In this document: one piece after another, positions 35,803 through 46,177 of the stretch | Numbering within the stretch: the first letter of the stretch is position 1 | How the letters are laid out: each line of letters opens with the position of its first letter | Notes under the pieces: model-generated | The model's database searches: none | What the model was told of the DNA's origin: nothing | What the model saw: only the letters and a program-made list of their open reading frames with translations | NCBI GenBank assembly: GCA_947631455.1 | Contig: CANRLH010000003.1 | Span: 124,001 to 188,000 of the forward strand | DNA length: 64,000 nucleotides | Direction of reading: 5' to 3' | Source of the DNA: an uncultured Clostridia bacterium | GTDB lineage: Bacteria > Bacillota > Clostridia > Oscillospirales > Ruminococcaceae | Made by a program: the position numbers and the translations under genes

Positions 35803-35831
35803 ATTATATTATTATCAAAATAATTCTATTC
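35803..35831 (-). promoter_or_regulatory. Sigma-E-like promoter of yqfC-yqfD
   Basis: Minus strand: GAATAGA (35825-35831), 14-nt spacer, AATATAAT (35803-35810). Against the Bacillus sigma-E consensus (KMATATT, 14, CATACAHT) this is 5 of 7 and 6 of 8. A sigma-A reading needs a 19-nt spacer, so sigma-E fits better. Confidence 0.45.
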
Positions 35832-35847
35832 AAAAAGGCGATTTTAA

Positions 35848-36876
35848 ATGAAAAGTAAGGCTTGTATCATTATTGCGTGCATTTTGACGGCAGCTATATA
35901 TACATATTCTGTAATAAAAACAGGTCAAATATCAAATGACATAAGACAATGTATTCAAAGATGTATAAACGTAATTATTCCGTCGTTGTTTATATATATG
36001 GTCTTGGCGTCTGTAATTATTGGTACAGGCATATACAGGTTTTTATTTCTTCCGCTTGTTCCTGTTTCAAAATATGTTTTTCGCTTGCCTTCAAGCCTGT
36101 TTTTTGTATTTGTTATGGGAAATATATGCGGATACCCGATTGGCGCGTCTCTTATCGAAGAAATGTATCAAAAAGGCGAAATCGACAAAAAAACCGCGAA
36201 TACTATGCTTGCGATCTCCTACGGCGGTGGACCCTCTTTCTTGATCGGAATGGTCGGTATAGCACTGTATAACAGTGAAACCGCAGGACTTATCGTATTT
36301 ATTTCCTGCATTTCAGCAAATGCCGTTTTAGCGGTAATACTTAACAGGATAACAAAACCAAGCGTTATTGATACAAAATCCTTTCTTACAAAACCGGATA
36401 TTATATCAATAATCTCATCCTCAGCAAAGAATATTTTCAAAATATGCGCCGTTATAGTATCTTTTTCGATAGTATGTACTTTATTAAATGACATACTCGG
36501 CAATACAAACAAAGATACGGCTTATTTGATAAAGTCTTTTTTTGAAATCACTAATGTTACAAACATATCTGCTCCTTCTGTAAAAATGCTGCCCATTATA
36601 GCGATGATATCGTCTTTAGGCGGGATCTGCATTTTGCTTCAGTTAAAGGCAATAACAAAACTCAGTCTTAAGCCGCTTATTCTTTCACGAATAATTGCCT
36701 GTCCGCTAAGCGCCGTTTTCTGTATTTTGTATACTGAGCTTCTAGGTTTAAAGCTATACGCACCAGCATCGGCAGGATATACGGTAAGCTTTGAAAATGA
36801 CAGCTGTTTAGGACTTATTCTAACTGCAATTTTACTTGTTTTTTTAATCTTTACTACCGAAAAAGCCGATGATTGA
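35848..36876 (+). CDS. YlbJ-like sporulation integral membrane protein
   Basis: 342 aa, about eight hydrophobic helices. It shares with YlbJ (nucleoside-recognition-domain family) the pattern of a PSL motif near residue 50, a central MGNICGYPIGASLIEEMYQKGEI followed by a GGGPSFLIGMVG segment, and the second gate-type repeat. YlbJ is needed for dipicolinate-rich, heat-resistant Bacillus spores. It is the only plus-strand protein gene here and diverges from yqfC, sharing a 65-bp control region. Its stop lies in the loop of the terminator shared with gatB. Confidence 0.75.
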   Translation: MKSKACIIIACILTAAIYTYSVIKTGQISNDIRQCIQRCINVIIPSLFIYMVLASVIIGTGIYRFLFLPLVPVSKYVFRLPSSLFFVFVMGNICGYPIGASLIEEMYQKGEIDKKTANTMLAISYGGGPSFLIGMVGIALYNSETAGLIVFISCISANAVLAVILNRITKPSVIDTKSFLTKPDIISIISSSAKNIFKICAVIVSFSIVCTLLNDILGNTNKDTAYLIKSFFEITNVTNISAPSVKMLPIIAMISSLGGICILLQLKAITKLSLKPLILSRIIACPLSAVFCILYTELLGLKLYAPASAGYTVSFENDSCLGLILTAILLVFLIFTTEKADD

Positions 36877-36890
36877 AATTCATCGGCTTT
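36862..36890. terminator. Bidirectional terminator between the YlbJ-like gene and gatB
   Basis: Perfect 11-bp stem (36862-36872 with 36880-36890), 7-nt loop containing the TGA of the plus-strand gene. The T run is on the minus strand (TTTTTC), so it mainly serves gatB. Confidence 0.8.
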
Positions 36891-36921
36891 AGCAGGTTAT
36901 ATCGTTATTTATTTTATAAAT

Positions 36922-38358
36922 TCAAGAACTGAGCTTTTTTAAAATTATATCTTTCATCATAGACGGATTTGCTTTTCCTTTAGACGCTTTCATACACTGA
37001 CCTACCAGAAAGCCAAGGGCGTTTGTTTTTCCGTTTTTGTAATCAGTAACTGATTTCTCATTGAGCGAAAGCACTTCGTCGGCAATAGCCTCAAGCGCTG
37101 AAGAATCAGAAACCTGTGCTAAGGATTTTTCCTCAATTATTGCTGATATATCCCTGTCTTCTTTTACTATAATATCAAAAACAGTTTTTCCGGCAGCATT
37201 CGATATTTTACCGGAATCAATAATGCTTATAAGTTCAACAAGCTTCTCAGGCGTAAGATGTGTGTTCCAAACGGATATGTTATTTGCATTTTCAAACTTT
37301 GCAATGTCTCCAAGCAGCCAGTTGCATACCGACCTCGGAGAAACATTAGATGTGTTTACACATTCATCAAAATACTTCGCCTTATCGACATTTTCTGAAA
37401 TCGCAGTAGCTTCTTTGATATTAAGGCCGTATTCTTTGATGTATCTGATAAGCTTTTTGTTAGGAAGCTCCGGTATCTCAGACTTTAATGCAGCTATCCG
37501 ATCTTCGTCTACAACAATGGTGAGGAGGTCAGGCTCCGGAAAATAACGGTAATCCTGTGCATCCTCCTTGCTTCTCATAGAAACGCTTACGCCCTTCTCA
37601 TCGTCCCATCGTCTTGTTTCCTGCTCAACAACACCACCGGATTCCAATACTTCTATTTGTCTGTTTACCTCATAGTCGATCCCTCTTACTGCGGCTGAAA
37701 AGCTGTTGACGTTTTTCATCTCACTTCGTGTTCCAAACGGCTCTCCCGGCTTATGCACTGAGACATTTACGTCGCATCTTATTGATCCCTCCTGCATTTT
37801 ACAGTCGCAGATCCCTAAATACTGCAATATTGATTTGAGCGTTTCAAGATATGCCTTTGCCTCGGCAGAGCTGCGCATATCAGGCTCAGAAACGATCTCA
37901 ATAAGCGGTACTCCGCAACGGTTTAGATCCACAAGAGACCCAGAAAATTTGTCGCTGTGAAGAAGCTTTCCGGCATCCTCCTCAATGTGGATACGTGTAA
38001 CTCCTATGCGTTTTTCCTCACCGTCTACGTAAATATCAACATACCCGTTCTGACACAGCGGAACCTCTGCCTGGGATATCTGATACGCTTTCGGAAGATC
38101 AGGATAAAAATAGTTTTTTCTGTCCTGCTTACATACAGGATTTATAGTGCAGTTTAAAGCATGTCCCATTTTTATAGCATAATCCACAACTTTTTCGTTG
38201 AGTGTCGGCAGAGTTCCGGGCATTCCCATACAAACAGGACAAACCTGCGTATTTACCTCAAGACCAAACTGATTTTTGCAGCTGCAATATATCTTTGATT
38301 CGGTGTTGAGCTCCGCGTGTGTCTCAAGACCTATAACAACTTCGTATCCTTTTACCAT
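36922..38358 (-). CDS. gatB: Asp/Glu-tRNA(Asn/Gln) amidotransferase subunit B
   Basis: 478 aa. Kinase part of GatCAB, which activates the misacylated tRNA; N-terminal YEVVIGLETHAEL, zinc-type CxC...CxxC region (CSCKNQFG, CPVCMG), DLNRCGVPLIEIVSEPD and a C-terminal tail domain that binds tRNA. I prefer the ATG at 38358, 9 nt after AAAAGGAG, over the TTG three codons earlier. Last gene of ligA-gatCAB. Confidence 0.97.
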   Translation of the reverse strand: MVKGYEVVIGLETHAELNTESKIYCSCKNQFGLEVNTQVCPVCMGMPGTLPTLNEKVVDYAIKMGHALNCTINPVCKQDRKNYFYPDLPKAYQISQAEVPLCQNGYVDIYVDGEEKRIGVTRIHIEEDAGKLLHSDKFSGSLVDLNRCGVPLIEIVSEPDMRSSAEAKAYLETLKSILQYLGICDCKMQEGSIRCDVNVSVHKPGEPFGTRSEMKNVNSFSAAVRGIDYEVNRQIEVLESGGVVEQETRRWDDEKGVSVSMRSKEDAQDYRYFPEPDLLTIVVDEDRIAALKSEIPELPNKKLIRYIKEYGLNIKEATAISENVDKAKYFDECVNTSNVSPRSVCNWLLGDIAKFENANNISVWNTHLTPEKLVELISIIDSGKISNAAGKTVFDIIVKEDRDISAIIEEKSLAQVSDSSALEAIADEVLSLNEKSVTDYKNGKTNALGFLVGQCMKASKGKANPSMMKDIILKKLSS

Positions 38359-38376
38359 TTTGCTCAACTCCTTTTC

Positions 38377-39834
38377 TTAAATTTCCGGGTGTTTAAATCC
38401 GCCGATTAGATTTTCATAGCACTCTGCTGTATTAAACAGCGTTTGTTCATTAAACTTATTGGATATAAGCTGAAGTCCGATCGGCAAGCCCTTATCGTCA
38501 TAACCGCAGGGAATGCTCATAGCCGGAAGCCCCGCTATGTTTATAGTAACCGTGCAGATATCGGTTGCATACATTTTTATCGGATTGTCGATATTCTCTC
38601 CTATTTTAAATGCAGTTGTGGGCACAGTAGGTGCGCAAAGCAGGTCAACATCGGAAAAAACATCAGAAAACTCTGCCGATATTCTTCTTTGAAGAAGCCT
38701 TGCCTTTTTATAATAAGCATCGTAAAATCCGGAGCTTAAAACAAATGTGCCAAGCATGATTCGCCTCTTTACCTCATCGCCGAAGCCCTCTGAACGAGTC
38801 TTTTCATACATATCTATAAGCCCGTCGTAATCCTTTGCTCTGTATCCGTATTTTACTCCGTCGTATCTGGCAAGGTTTGACGAAGCCTCCGCAGAAGAAA
38901 TGATATAGTACGCGTTCAATGCGTAATCTGTTGACGGCAGCGAAACCTCTTTTACTAAAGCCCCGTTGCTCTCGAGCAGCTTTACTGCATTTAATACAGC
39001 GGTTTTTACGCTGTCGTCAATGCCCTTAGAAAAATACTCCTTCGGTATGCCTATTTTAAGCCCCTTAACGTCTCCCTTTATGCTGTTAAGATAGCTTGGA
39101 TGGGTAATGTTTGCACTCGTTGAGTCTTTGGGATCATAACCGCATATGGCATCGAAAAGCATTGCGGTGTCTTTGACACATCTTCCTATGGGTCCTATCT
39201 GATCGAGCGATGAAGCAAAGGCAACAAGTCCAAATCTTGATACCGCGCCGTATGTAGGCTTAAGACCAACTACGCCGCAATAGGCCGCCGGCTGTCTTAT
39301 AGAGCCTCCGGTATCAGAGCCCAGCGCCATTACAGCCTCGCCTGCACTAACGGCCGCCGCAGATCCCCCTGACGAGCCGCCCGGTACACGTGAAATGTCG
39401 TACGGATTCTTCGTCTTTTTAAAATAAGAGGTTTCCGTCGAGGAGCCCATGGCAAATTCGTCCATATTTAGCTTTCCCGTAACTACGATATCATGCTCAT
39501 TGAGCTTGTCCATAACGGTTGCATTAAATGGCGGAACGTAATTAGAAAGCATTTTTGAAGAGCATGTTGTCAAAAGACCTTTTGTTGAGATATTATCCTT
39601 TATTCCCACGGGAATACCCGCCAAAGGTGAAAGCGCTTCTCCCCTTGCCCTCTTATCATCGACCTCTCTTGCTCTTTTTATGGCGTTTTCCTTATCAAGT
39701 GTGACATATGCCTCGATTTTATCCTCAACACTTTCAATTCTTGAAAAAACAGCCTCTGTAAGATCAGCCGAGCTTATTCTTTTTTCTTTTAGCATTTCAG
39801 ACAGCTTATATCCGGTTAAATTTAATAAATCCAC
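38377..39834 (-). CDS. gatA: Asp/Glu-tRNA(Asn/Gln) amidotransferase subunit A
   Basis: 485 aa amidase that releases ammonia from glutamine for the complex. Amidase signature GGSSGGSAAAVSAGE with the cis-Ser/Ser pair, Lys in GIPVGIKDNIS and the GSDTGGSIRQPAAYCG nucleophile segment. Starts with GTG 8 nt after GAGGGG. Confidence 0.97.
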   Translation of the reverse strand: MDLLNLTGYKLSEMLKEKRISSADLTEAVFSRIESVEDKIEAYVTLDKENAIKRAREVDDKRARGEALSPLAGIPVGIKDNISTKGLLTTCSSKMLSNYVPPFNATVMDKLNEHDIVVTGKLNMDEFAMGSSTETSYFKKTKNPYDISRVPGGSSGGSAAAVSAGEAVMALGSDTGGSIRQPAAYCGVVGLKPTYGAVSRFGLVAFASSLDQIGPIGRCVKDTAMLFDAICGYDPKDSTSANITHPSYLNSIKGDVKGLKIGIPKEYFSKGIDDSVKTAVLNAVKLLESNGALVKEVSLPSTDYALNAYYIISSAEASSNLARYDGVKYGYRAKDYDGLIDMYEKTRSEGFGDEVKRRIMLGTFVLSSGFYDAYYKKARLLQRRISAEFSDVFSDVDLLCAPTVPTTAFKIGENIDNPIKMYATDICTVTINIAGLPAMSIPCGYDDKGLPIGLQLISNKFNEQTLFNTAECYENLIGGFKHPEI

Positions 39835-39848
39835 TTCAATACCCCTCT

Positions 39849-40118
39849 CTATTCTACCGTTTTGGGAACAACAAGACAGCCTGCCGTTACGTGAGGCGCA
39901 TTTGCAGTGAGCTCATCCCGCGTGTACTTTCCCGTTTCTGCCTTGTCTTTTCTCAAGGTAATAGGATTGCTCGCATCCAAAAGCGGAGCGTCCTCAATAT
40001 CCGGAAGGTTCTCAACCATTTCAACGATTTTTTGCATATCGCTTTCAAATTTCTCCTGCTTTTCTTCCTCAATATGAAGACGTGAAAGCTTTGCAATGTG
40101 CTTGATATCAATGTTCAT
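39849..40118 (-). CDS. gatC: Asp/Glu-tRNA(Asn/Gln) amidotransferase subunit C
   Basis: 89 aa, the small clamp that holds GatA and GatB together. Typical IAKLSRLHI start and EDAPLLDASNP-TLRKD middle. Strong GAGGAGG upstream. Its presence implies that Gln-tRNA and/or Asn-tRNA are made by transamidation. Confidence 0.95.
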   Translation of the reverse strand: MNIDIKHIAKLSRLHIEEEKQEKFESDMQKIVEMVENLPDIEDAPLLDASNPITLRKDKAETGKYTRDELTANAPHVTAGCLVVPKTVE

Positions 40119-40146
40119 CTATTTTTCCTCCTCATACAAAATGCTG

Positions 40147-42150
<2,004 letters not shown>

Positions 42151-42258
42151 TCAGTATGGACTATACCCACATTTCCGCTCATACGGAAGAAAGCCCTGCA
42201 AATACAGAATTAAGCGAAGCCAACCGACTGTCAAGCGAAAACATCAAAATAAAGCCAC

Positions 42259-42285
42259 GTTATTAGTATAACACATTTTAATAAC
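42259..42285 (-). promoter_or_regulatory. Extended -10 promoter of ligA-gatCAB within an inverted repeat
   Basis: TGT-TATACT on the minus strand (-10 at 42265-42270) with a weak -35 (TGGTAA, 42288-42293). Perfect 7-nt arms GTTATTA/TAATAAC (42259-42265, 42279-42285) frame the -10. A leader of about 135 nt follows; it contains short hairpins but no riboswitch I recognise. Confidence 0.42.
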
Positions 42286-42299
42286 TTTTACCAGCATTT

Positions 42300-42941
42300 T
42301 TATGTACTTTTTTCCGTTTCTTTCATTCCAGCATATACCGACGGCGTTTCACCGACAATTACAGTCTCAGAAAGCAGGAAATCTGTATCATACGGAAATG
42401 TGAAGTTTCCGGCCGGAGTGACTGACACCAGCGTAACGCTTACGTTTACGTAAATCCTATGTAAAGTTTGATTTACTCCGCTTTCCGAAAACTCACTTTT
42501 TACGGATACATTTACACTTCCCTCTTTTTGAAATGACATTTCAATTTCAGGGGTGATCTCTGTAAAAAGGTTGCTGCCCAATACAGTGCTCAGACTTATT
42601 TTAAACTCTTGACTGTTCTCTTTTGAAAGCTTATCATTTACCGTTTTCGCCATCATGCTTTTAAATTCATTTACATTGTCGGTGTTTACCGCAATTTCGG
42701 ATACACGTTCTGAGTTATAGGATTTATTTATAAAGCTTACGTCCGAAAACTCATCAATGCAAAAAAGCGCTGCATCGTTTATCACCCGCTCGGCATAGCT
42801 TTCGCATTCAACCTCGGCAATGGATTTTATTTTTGTGTCAACAATTCTGTCAAATAAAAATGCGGCGATAATCGCCGTTAAAACAGTAAGTAAAAGCAAC
42901 GCCTTTAGCTTTCCGAGCTTTTTCTTTTTTCTCACCAGCAT
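42300..42941 (-). CDS. yunB: Sporulation protein YunB
   Basis: 213 aa. Basic N-terminus, one membrane helix (about 13-33), then an extracytoplasmic domain ending with the YunB-type strand series (VNVSVTLVSVTPAGNFTFPYDT-FLLSETVIVGETP). In Bacillus it is a mother-cell sigma-E protein needed for normal spores. The start is the ATG at 42941, 8 nt after a G5 Shine-Dalgarno buried in a 13-bp hairpin; the longer frame runs through that hairpin. Confidence 0.9.
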   Translation of the reverse strand: MLVRKKKKLGKLKALLLLTVLTAIIAAFLFDRIVDTKIKSIAEVECESYAERVINDAALFCIDEFSDVSFINKSYNSERVSEIAVNTDNVNEFKSMMAKTVNDKLSKENSQEFKISLSTVLGSNLFTEITPEIEMSFQKEGSVNVSVKSEFSESGVNQTLHRIYVNVSVTLVSVTPAGNFTFPYDTDFLLSETVIVGETPSVYAGMKETEKST

Positions 42942-42945
42942 ACAA

Positions 42946-42981
42946 ATTCCCCCTGAATGATTTATTATATTCAGGGGGAAT
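42946..42981 (-). promoter_or_regulatory. Perfect 13-bp hairpin burying the yunB ribosome site
   Basis: Arms 42946-42958 and 42969-42981 are perfectly complementary; loop 10 nt. The GGGGGAAT of the 3' arm (minus strand) is the Shine-Dalgarno of yunB. It could also weakly terminate the GGDEF transcript (TTTG follows) or, on the plus strand, act as a terminator (ATTTTTG follows). Confidence 0.6.
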
Positions 42982-43030
42982 ATTTTTGTTAATTTAAGCT
43001 CTATTGAGATTACAGACATCTGCCGCTTAT

Positions 43031-44242
43031 CTATTCATAAAACGCAAAGTTTGATTTTCCGTTTTTCTTTACCTTATACATTGCGCTGTCTGCTTTTTTG
43101 ATGATCTCATCGGCGTTCTTAGCAGGGCCCTCACACATACAAACACCAATACTGCAATTTACACCAACGTGAATTTTCGCAACCTGTGATTCAAAGCCTA
43201 GATTTAAAGTCTTGATAATGTTTTCACACACTAGCCTTGGAGAGATATCATCATCGTCTTCTCTTAAAAACAACACAAACTCGTCTCCGCCGTATCTTCC
43301 CGCAAATCCGTGATCCTCAACAATTTTGCTCAAAGTCCTTGCGACAAATACAAGAACCTCATCGCCTACTGCGTGACTGAATTTATCGTTAAAGCTCTTA
43401 AAGTCGTCAAGGTCTATAAACATTATGTAACAGTTTGTCTTTTTCGCAACCGCAATATCCCATGCCGATACCGCAGATACCTCAAAAGAAGTGCGGTTTA
43501 AAATCTGTGTCAAAGTGTCAACACTTGCCAGCTTTTCAAGGGCTTTTTCACGGTGCTTTATCTTATCAATATCAACCAAGGCGCCTATAATCTGTACAAG
43601 CTTTCCGTTCTGATTCTTGATCGCATCGCATAGAATATGGTACCACGCATATTCGTTGTAGATGTTTAATAGCCTTGCTTCAACCGAAGCTTTACCCGTT
43701 TCAAGCATTACCGCCTTGAAATGATTAAACTTTTCAATATCATCCCTGTGAACTTTTATATTCTCAAAAAAGCTGTCGGAAAATCTGTATGAGCTTGAAC
43801 GGTAACTGAATACCTTGTTAAAATTATCCGAAACTGTAAACTTATCCCTGTCAATATGATACCAGAAGATTATATTGTTTGTCATATTCATAAGGATCTG
43901 ATTCTGCTGCTTAGTCTCATACACAACGTCCAACACATAGTCAAGACAATTACCTATAAGAGCATATTCGTCCTTGCCCTTAAGATTACAGCGGGAATTG
44001 CTTAAATCACCGGCAGAAACTTTTTTAGATATCCTAATTAGCTCATCAAGCTTTTTAGTGGATATCTTAAGATAAATATAATACAAAACCGATAGAGCAA
44101 CAAATATTAAAAAAGAAACAAAGATAACCCATGAAGAATACCCTGCATTGCTGTCAAAAAGGGAAAGCGTAAGCGAATCTATCAATAGCAGACCCAGAGC
44201 GCACAATATCATAAAAACTATTAAGTTAACATATTTTTTCAA
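43031..44242 (-). CDS. Membrane GGDEF diguanylate cyclase with HAMP-like and PAS-like regions
   Basis: 403 aa. Two membrane helices (about 5-24 and 38-57), HAMP-like linker (about 60-105), PAS-like sensor (about 115-230, with a PAC-type end GALVDIDKIKHREKAL) and a GGDEF domain with an intact RYGGDEF (318-322) plus DLDDFKSFND. The usual RxxD inhibitory site is absent (ExxG). I start it at TTG 44242 because GCGAGGG lies 8 nt upstream; an upstream TTG has no ribosome site. Confidence 0.93.
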   Translation of the reverse strand: MKKYVNLIVFMILCALGLLLIDSLTLSLFDSNAGYSSWVIFVSFLIFVALSVLYYIYLKISTKKLDELIRISKKVSAGDLSNSRCNLKGKDEYALIGNCLDYVLDVVYETKQQNQILMNMTNNIIFWYHIDRDKFTVSDNFNKVFSYRSSSYRFSDSFFENIKVHRDDIEKFNHFKAVMLETGKASVEARLLNIYNEYAWYHILCDAIKNQNGKLVQIIGALVDIDKIKHREKALEKLASVDTLTQILNRTSFEVSAVSAWDIAVAKKTNCYIMFIDLDDFKSFNDKFSHAVGDEVLVFVARTLSKIVEDHGFAGRYGGDEFVLFLREDDDDISPRLVCENIIKTLNLGFESQVAKIHVGVNCSIGVCMCEGPAKNADEIIKKADSAMYKVKKNGKSNFAFYE

Positions 44243-44295
44243 TGATATGCCCTCGCTTTCATTAAAACACAATATAACAATAACTATACATATAA

Positions 44296-44324
44296 ATTAT
44301 ACAATATTTAGTCATCAATTGCAA
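44296..44324 (-). promoter_or_regulatory. Promoter of the GGDEF gene
   Basis: TTGCAA (44319-44324), 17-nt spacer, perfect TATAAT (44296-44301) on the minus strand. Confidence 0.75.
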
Positions 44325-44333
44325 CAATAAAAT

Positions 44334-44359
44334 TGCCCGATATACAAAATTATCGGGCA
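44334..44359 (-). terminator. Terminator after the transketolase genes
   Basis: Perfect 9-bp stem TGCCCGATA/TATCGGGCA (44334-44342 with 44351-44359), 8-nt loop, then ATTTTATTG. It closes the long miaB-to-transketolase gene string. Confidence 0.82.
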
Positions 44360-44378
44360 TAATTTATAAATTTTTTAT

Positions 44379-45320
44379 TTATTTGATAAATTCTTTAACT
44401 GTTTTTGTTATATTGTCCGAACAAAGACCGAATTCCTTTAAAAGATCAACGGCAGGCCCTGAATGACCAAACTCATCATTTACGCCTATCTTTTTAACGG
44501 GAACAGGACAAAGCTCGCTTAAAACATCACATACCGCAGATCCCAATCCGCCGATAACACTGTGTTCCTCAACTGTAACAATTTTTCCGGTTTCCTTTGC
44601 GGCTTTAACTATTATATCCTTATCTATCGGCTTTATTGTGTGAATGTTTATTACCCTTGCAGATATTCCTTCACTGCCAAGAGCTTTAGCAGCTTCAAGC
44701 GCTTCTGACACCATAAGTCCCGTTGCAATAATCGTAACGTCACTTCCTGAAACAAGCTCAATACCCTTTCCAAGCTCAAATTTATAGGTATCCTTGTCAT
44801 TGAAAATCGGAGCAGCAAGTCTTCCGAATCTCAAATAAACAGGACCGTCGTGAAGAATCGCCGCCTCAACGGCAGCTCTTGCCTCAACATCATCAGCAGG
44901 ATTTATAATGGTCATTCCCGGAATGGTTCTCATAAGTGCAATATCTTCATTGCACTGGTGAGTCGCACCGTCTTCACCTACGGAGATACCTGCATGAGTA
45001 GCGCCGATTTTTACATTCAAATGAGGATAGCCAATGGAATTTCTCACGATTTCATAAGCTCTGCCGGCTGCAAACATAGCAAAGGTTGACGCAAACGGAA
45101 TCTTACCGGTAGCTGCCATTCCGGCGGCAACACCCATCATATCCGCTTCTGCAATTCCGCAGTCAAAAAATCTCTCCGGGAATTTTTTCTTAAAAACTCC
45201 TGTCTTTGTCGCTGCGGCAAGATCAGCATCAAAAACGTAAAGATTGTCATACTTTTCGCCGAGCTCCGCCAAAGCCTCGCCATAGCTTTCTCTTGTAGCC
45301 TTTTTGATCACTCCTGCCAT
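44379..45320 (-). CDS. Transketolase, C-terminal subunit
   Basis: 313 aa, equal to the pyrimidine-binding and C-terminal domains of transketolase (DADLAAATKTGVF; GEDGATHQCNEDIALMRTIPGM; TIATGLMVSEAL). With the N-terminal subunit 4 nt upstream it forms a split enzyme that transfers two-carbon units in the pentose phosphate pathway. A strong GGAGGG precedes the ATG. In pentose-using anaerobes this is the route from xylose, which fits the GH43 gene. Confidence 0.95.
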   Translation of the reverse strand: MAGVIKKATRESYGEALAELGEKYDNLYVFDADLAAATKTGVFKKKFPERFFDCGIAEADMMGVAAGMAATGKIPFASTFAMFAAGRAYEIVRNSIGYPHLNVKIGATHAGISVGEDGATHQCNEDIALMRTIPGMTIINPADDVEARAAVEAAILHDGPVYLRFGRLAAPIFNDKDTYKFELGKGIELVSGSDVTIIATGLMVSEALEAAKALGSEGISARVINIHTIKPIDKDIIVKAAKETGKIVTVEEHSVIGGLGSAVCDVLSELCPVPVKKIGVNDEFGHSGPAVDLLKEFGLCSDNITKTVKEFIK

Positions 45321-45323
45321 TGT

Positions 45324-46163
45324 TTATCCCTCCAGTCCTTTCAAAGTTGATTCAAGCTCGTTCATTGCATCAGCATACTGCTGTGCGTTAGGAGCGGTGC
45401 CGTGCCAGGAAACCTGATTTTCCATAAACGAAACGCCCTTGCCCTTAACGCTCTTCTGAACTATGACTACAGGCTTATCTTTTATTGTATCCGCCTCGGT
45501 AAATGCAGCGTCCAGAGAATCAAAGTCGTGCGCGTCCGCCTCAATAACGTGCCAGCCGAAAGCCTTGAATTTATCTGTAATTGAATACGGTGACATAACG
45601 TCCTTAATTGCGCCATCGATCTGAAGACCGTTATTGTCGACAACTGCTACCAGATTGTCAAGCTTGTAATGAGCTGCAAACATCGCAGCCTCCCAGACCT
45701 GTCCCTCCTCGATCTCACCGTCTCCCAAGACCGTGTATACTTTATATGACTTGTTTGATATCTTTCCGCTTAACGCCATTCCTGCCGCAACTGAAATTCC
45801 CTGTCCCAGAGAGCCCGACGACATATCAACGCCCGGGATGTGAATGCACGGGTGTCCCTGCAAAAGAGCGCCTATGTGTCTTAGGCTTTTAAGCTCCTCA
45901 AGGCTGAAAAAGCCCTTGTTTGCAAGAGTTGAATACAATGCAGGTGCAGTGTGTCCTTTTGACAAAACAAATCTGTCTCTGTCCTGATTGTCCGGATCCT
46001 TAGGATCTACATTCATTTTGTTAAAGTACAGATATGTAAGTGTATCTGCAATTGAAAGTGATCCGCCCGGATGTCCGGATTTTGCATTATAAACGCCGGT
46101 CAAAATTCCCATACGAATTTTGCAAGCCTGGATTTCAAGCTGTTTTTTCAAATTAGCGTCCAT
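45324..46163 (-). CDS. Transketolase, N-terminal (TPP-binding) subunit
   Basis: 279 aa. TPP motif GDGEIEEGQVWEAAMFAAHYKLDNLVAVVDNNG and the GHPGGSLSIAD substrate region. It is the thiamine diphosphate half of the split transketolase; the fission is common in Clostridia and archaea. GGAGG lies 8 nt from the ATG. Confidence 0.96.
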   Translation of the reverse strand: MDANLKKQLEIQACKIRMGILTGVYNAKSGHPGGSLSIADTLTYLYFNKMNVDPKDPDNQDRDRFVLSKGHTAPALYSTLANKGFFSLEELKSLRHIGALLQGHPCIHIPGVDMSSGSLGQGISVAAGMALSGKISNKSYKVYTVLGDGEIEEGQVWEAAMFAAHYKLDNLVAVVDNNGLQIDGAIKDVMSPYSITDKFKAFGWHVIEADAHDFDSLDAAFTEADTIKDKPVVIVQKSVKGKGVSFMENQVSWHGTAPNAQQYADAMNELESTLKGLEG

Positions 46164-46177
46164 TTTAAATACCTCCG

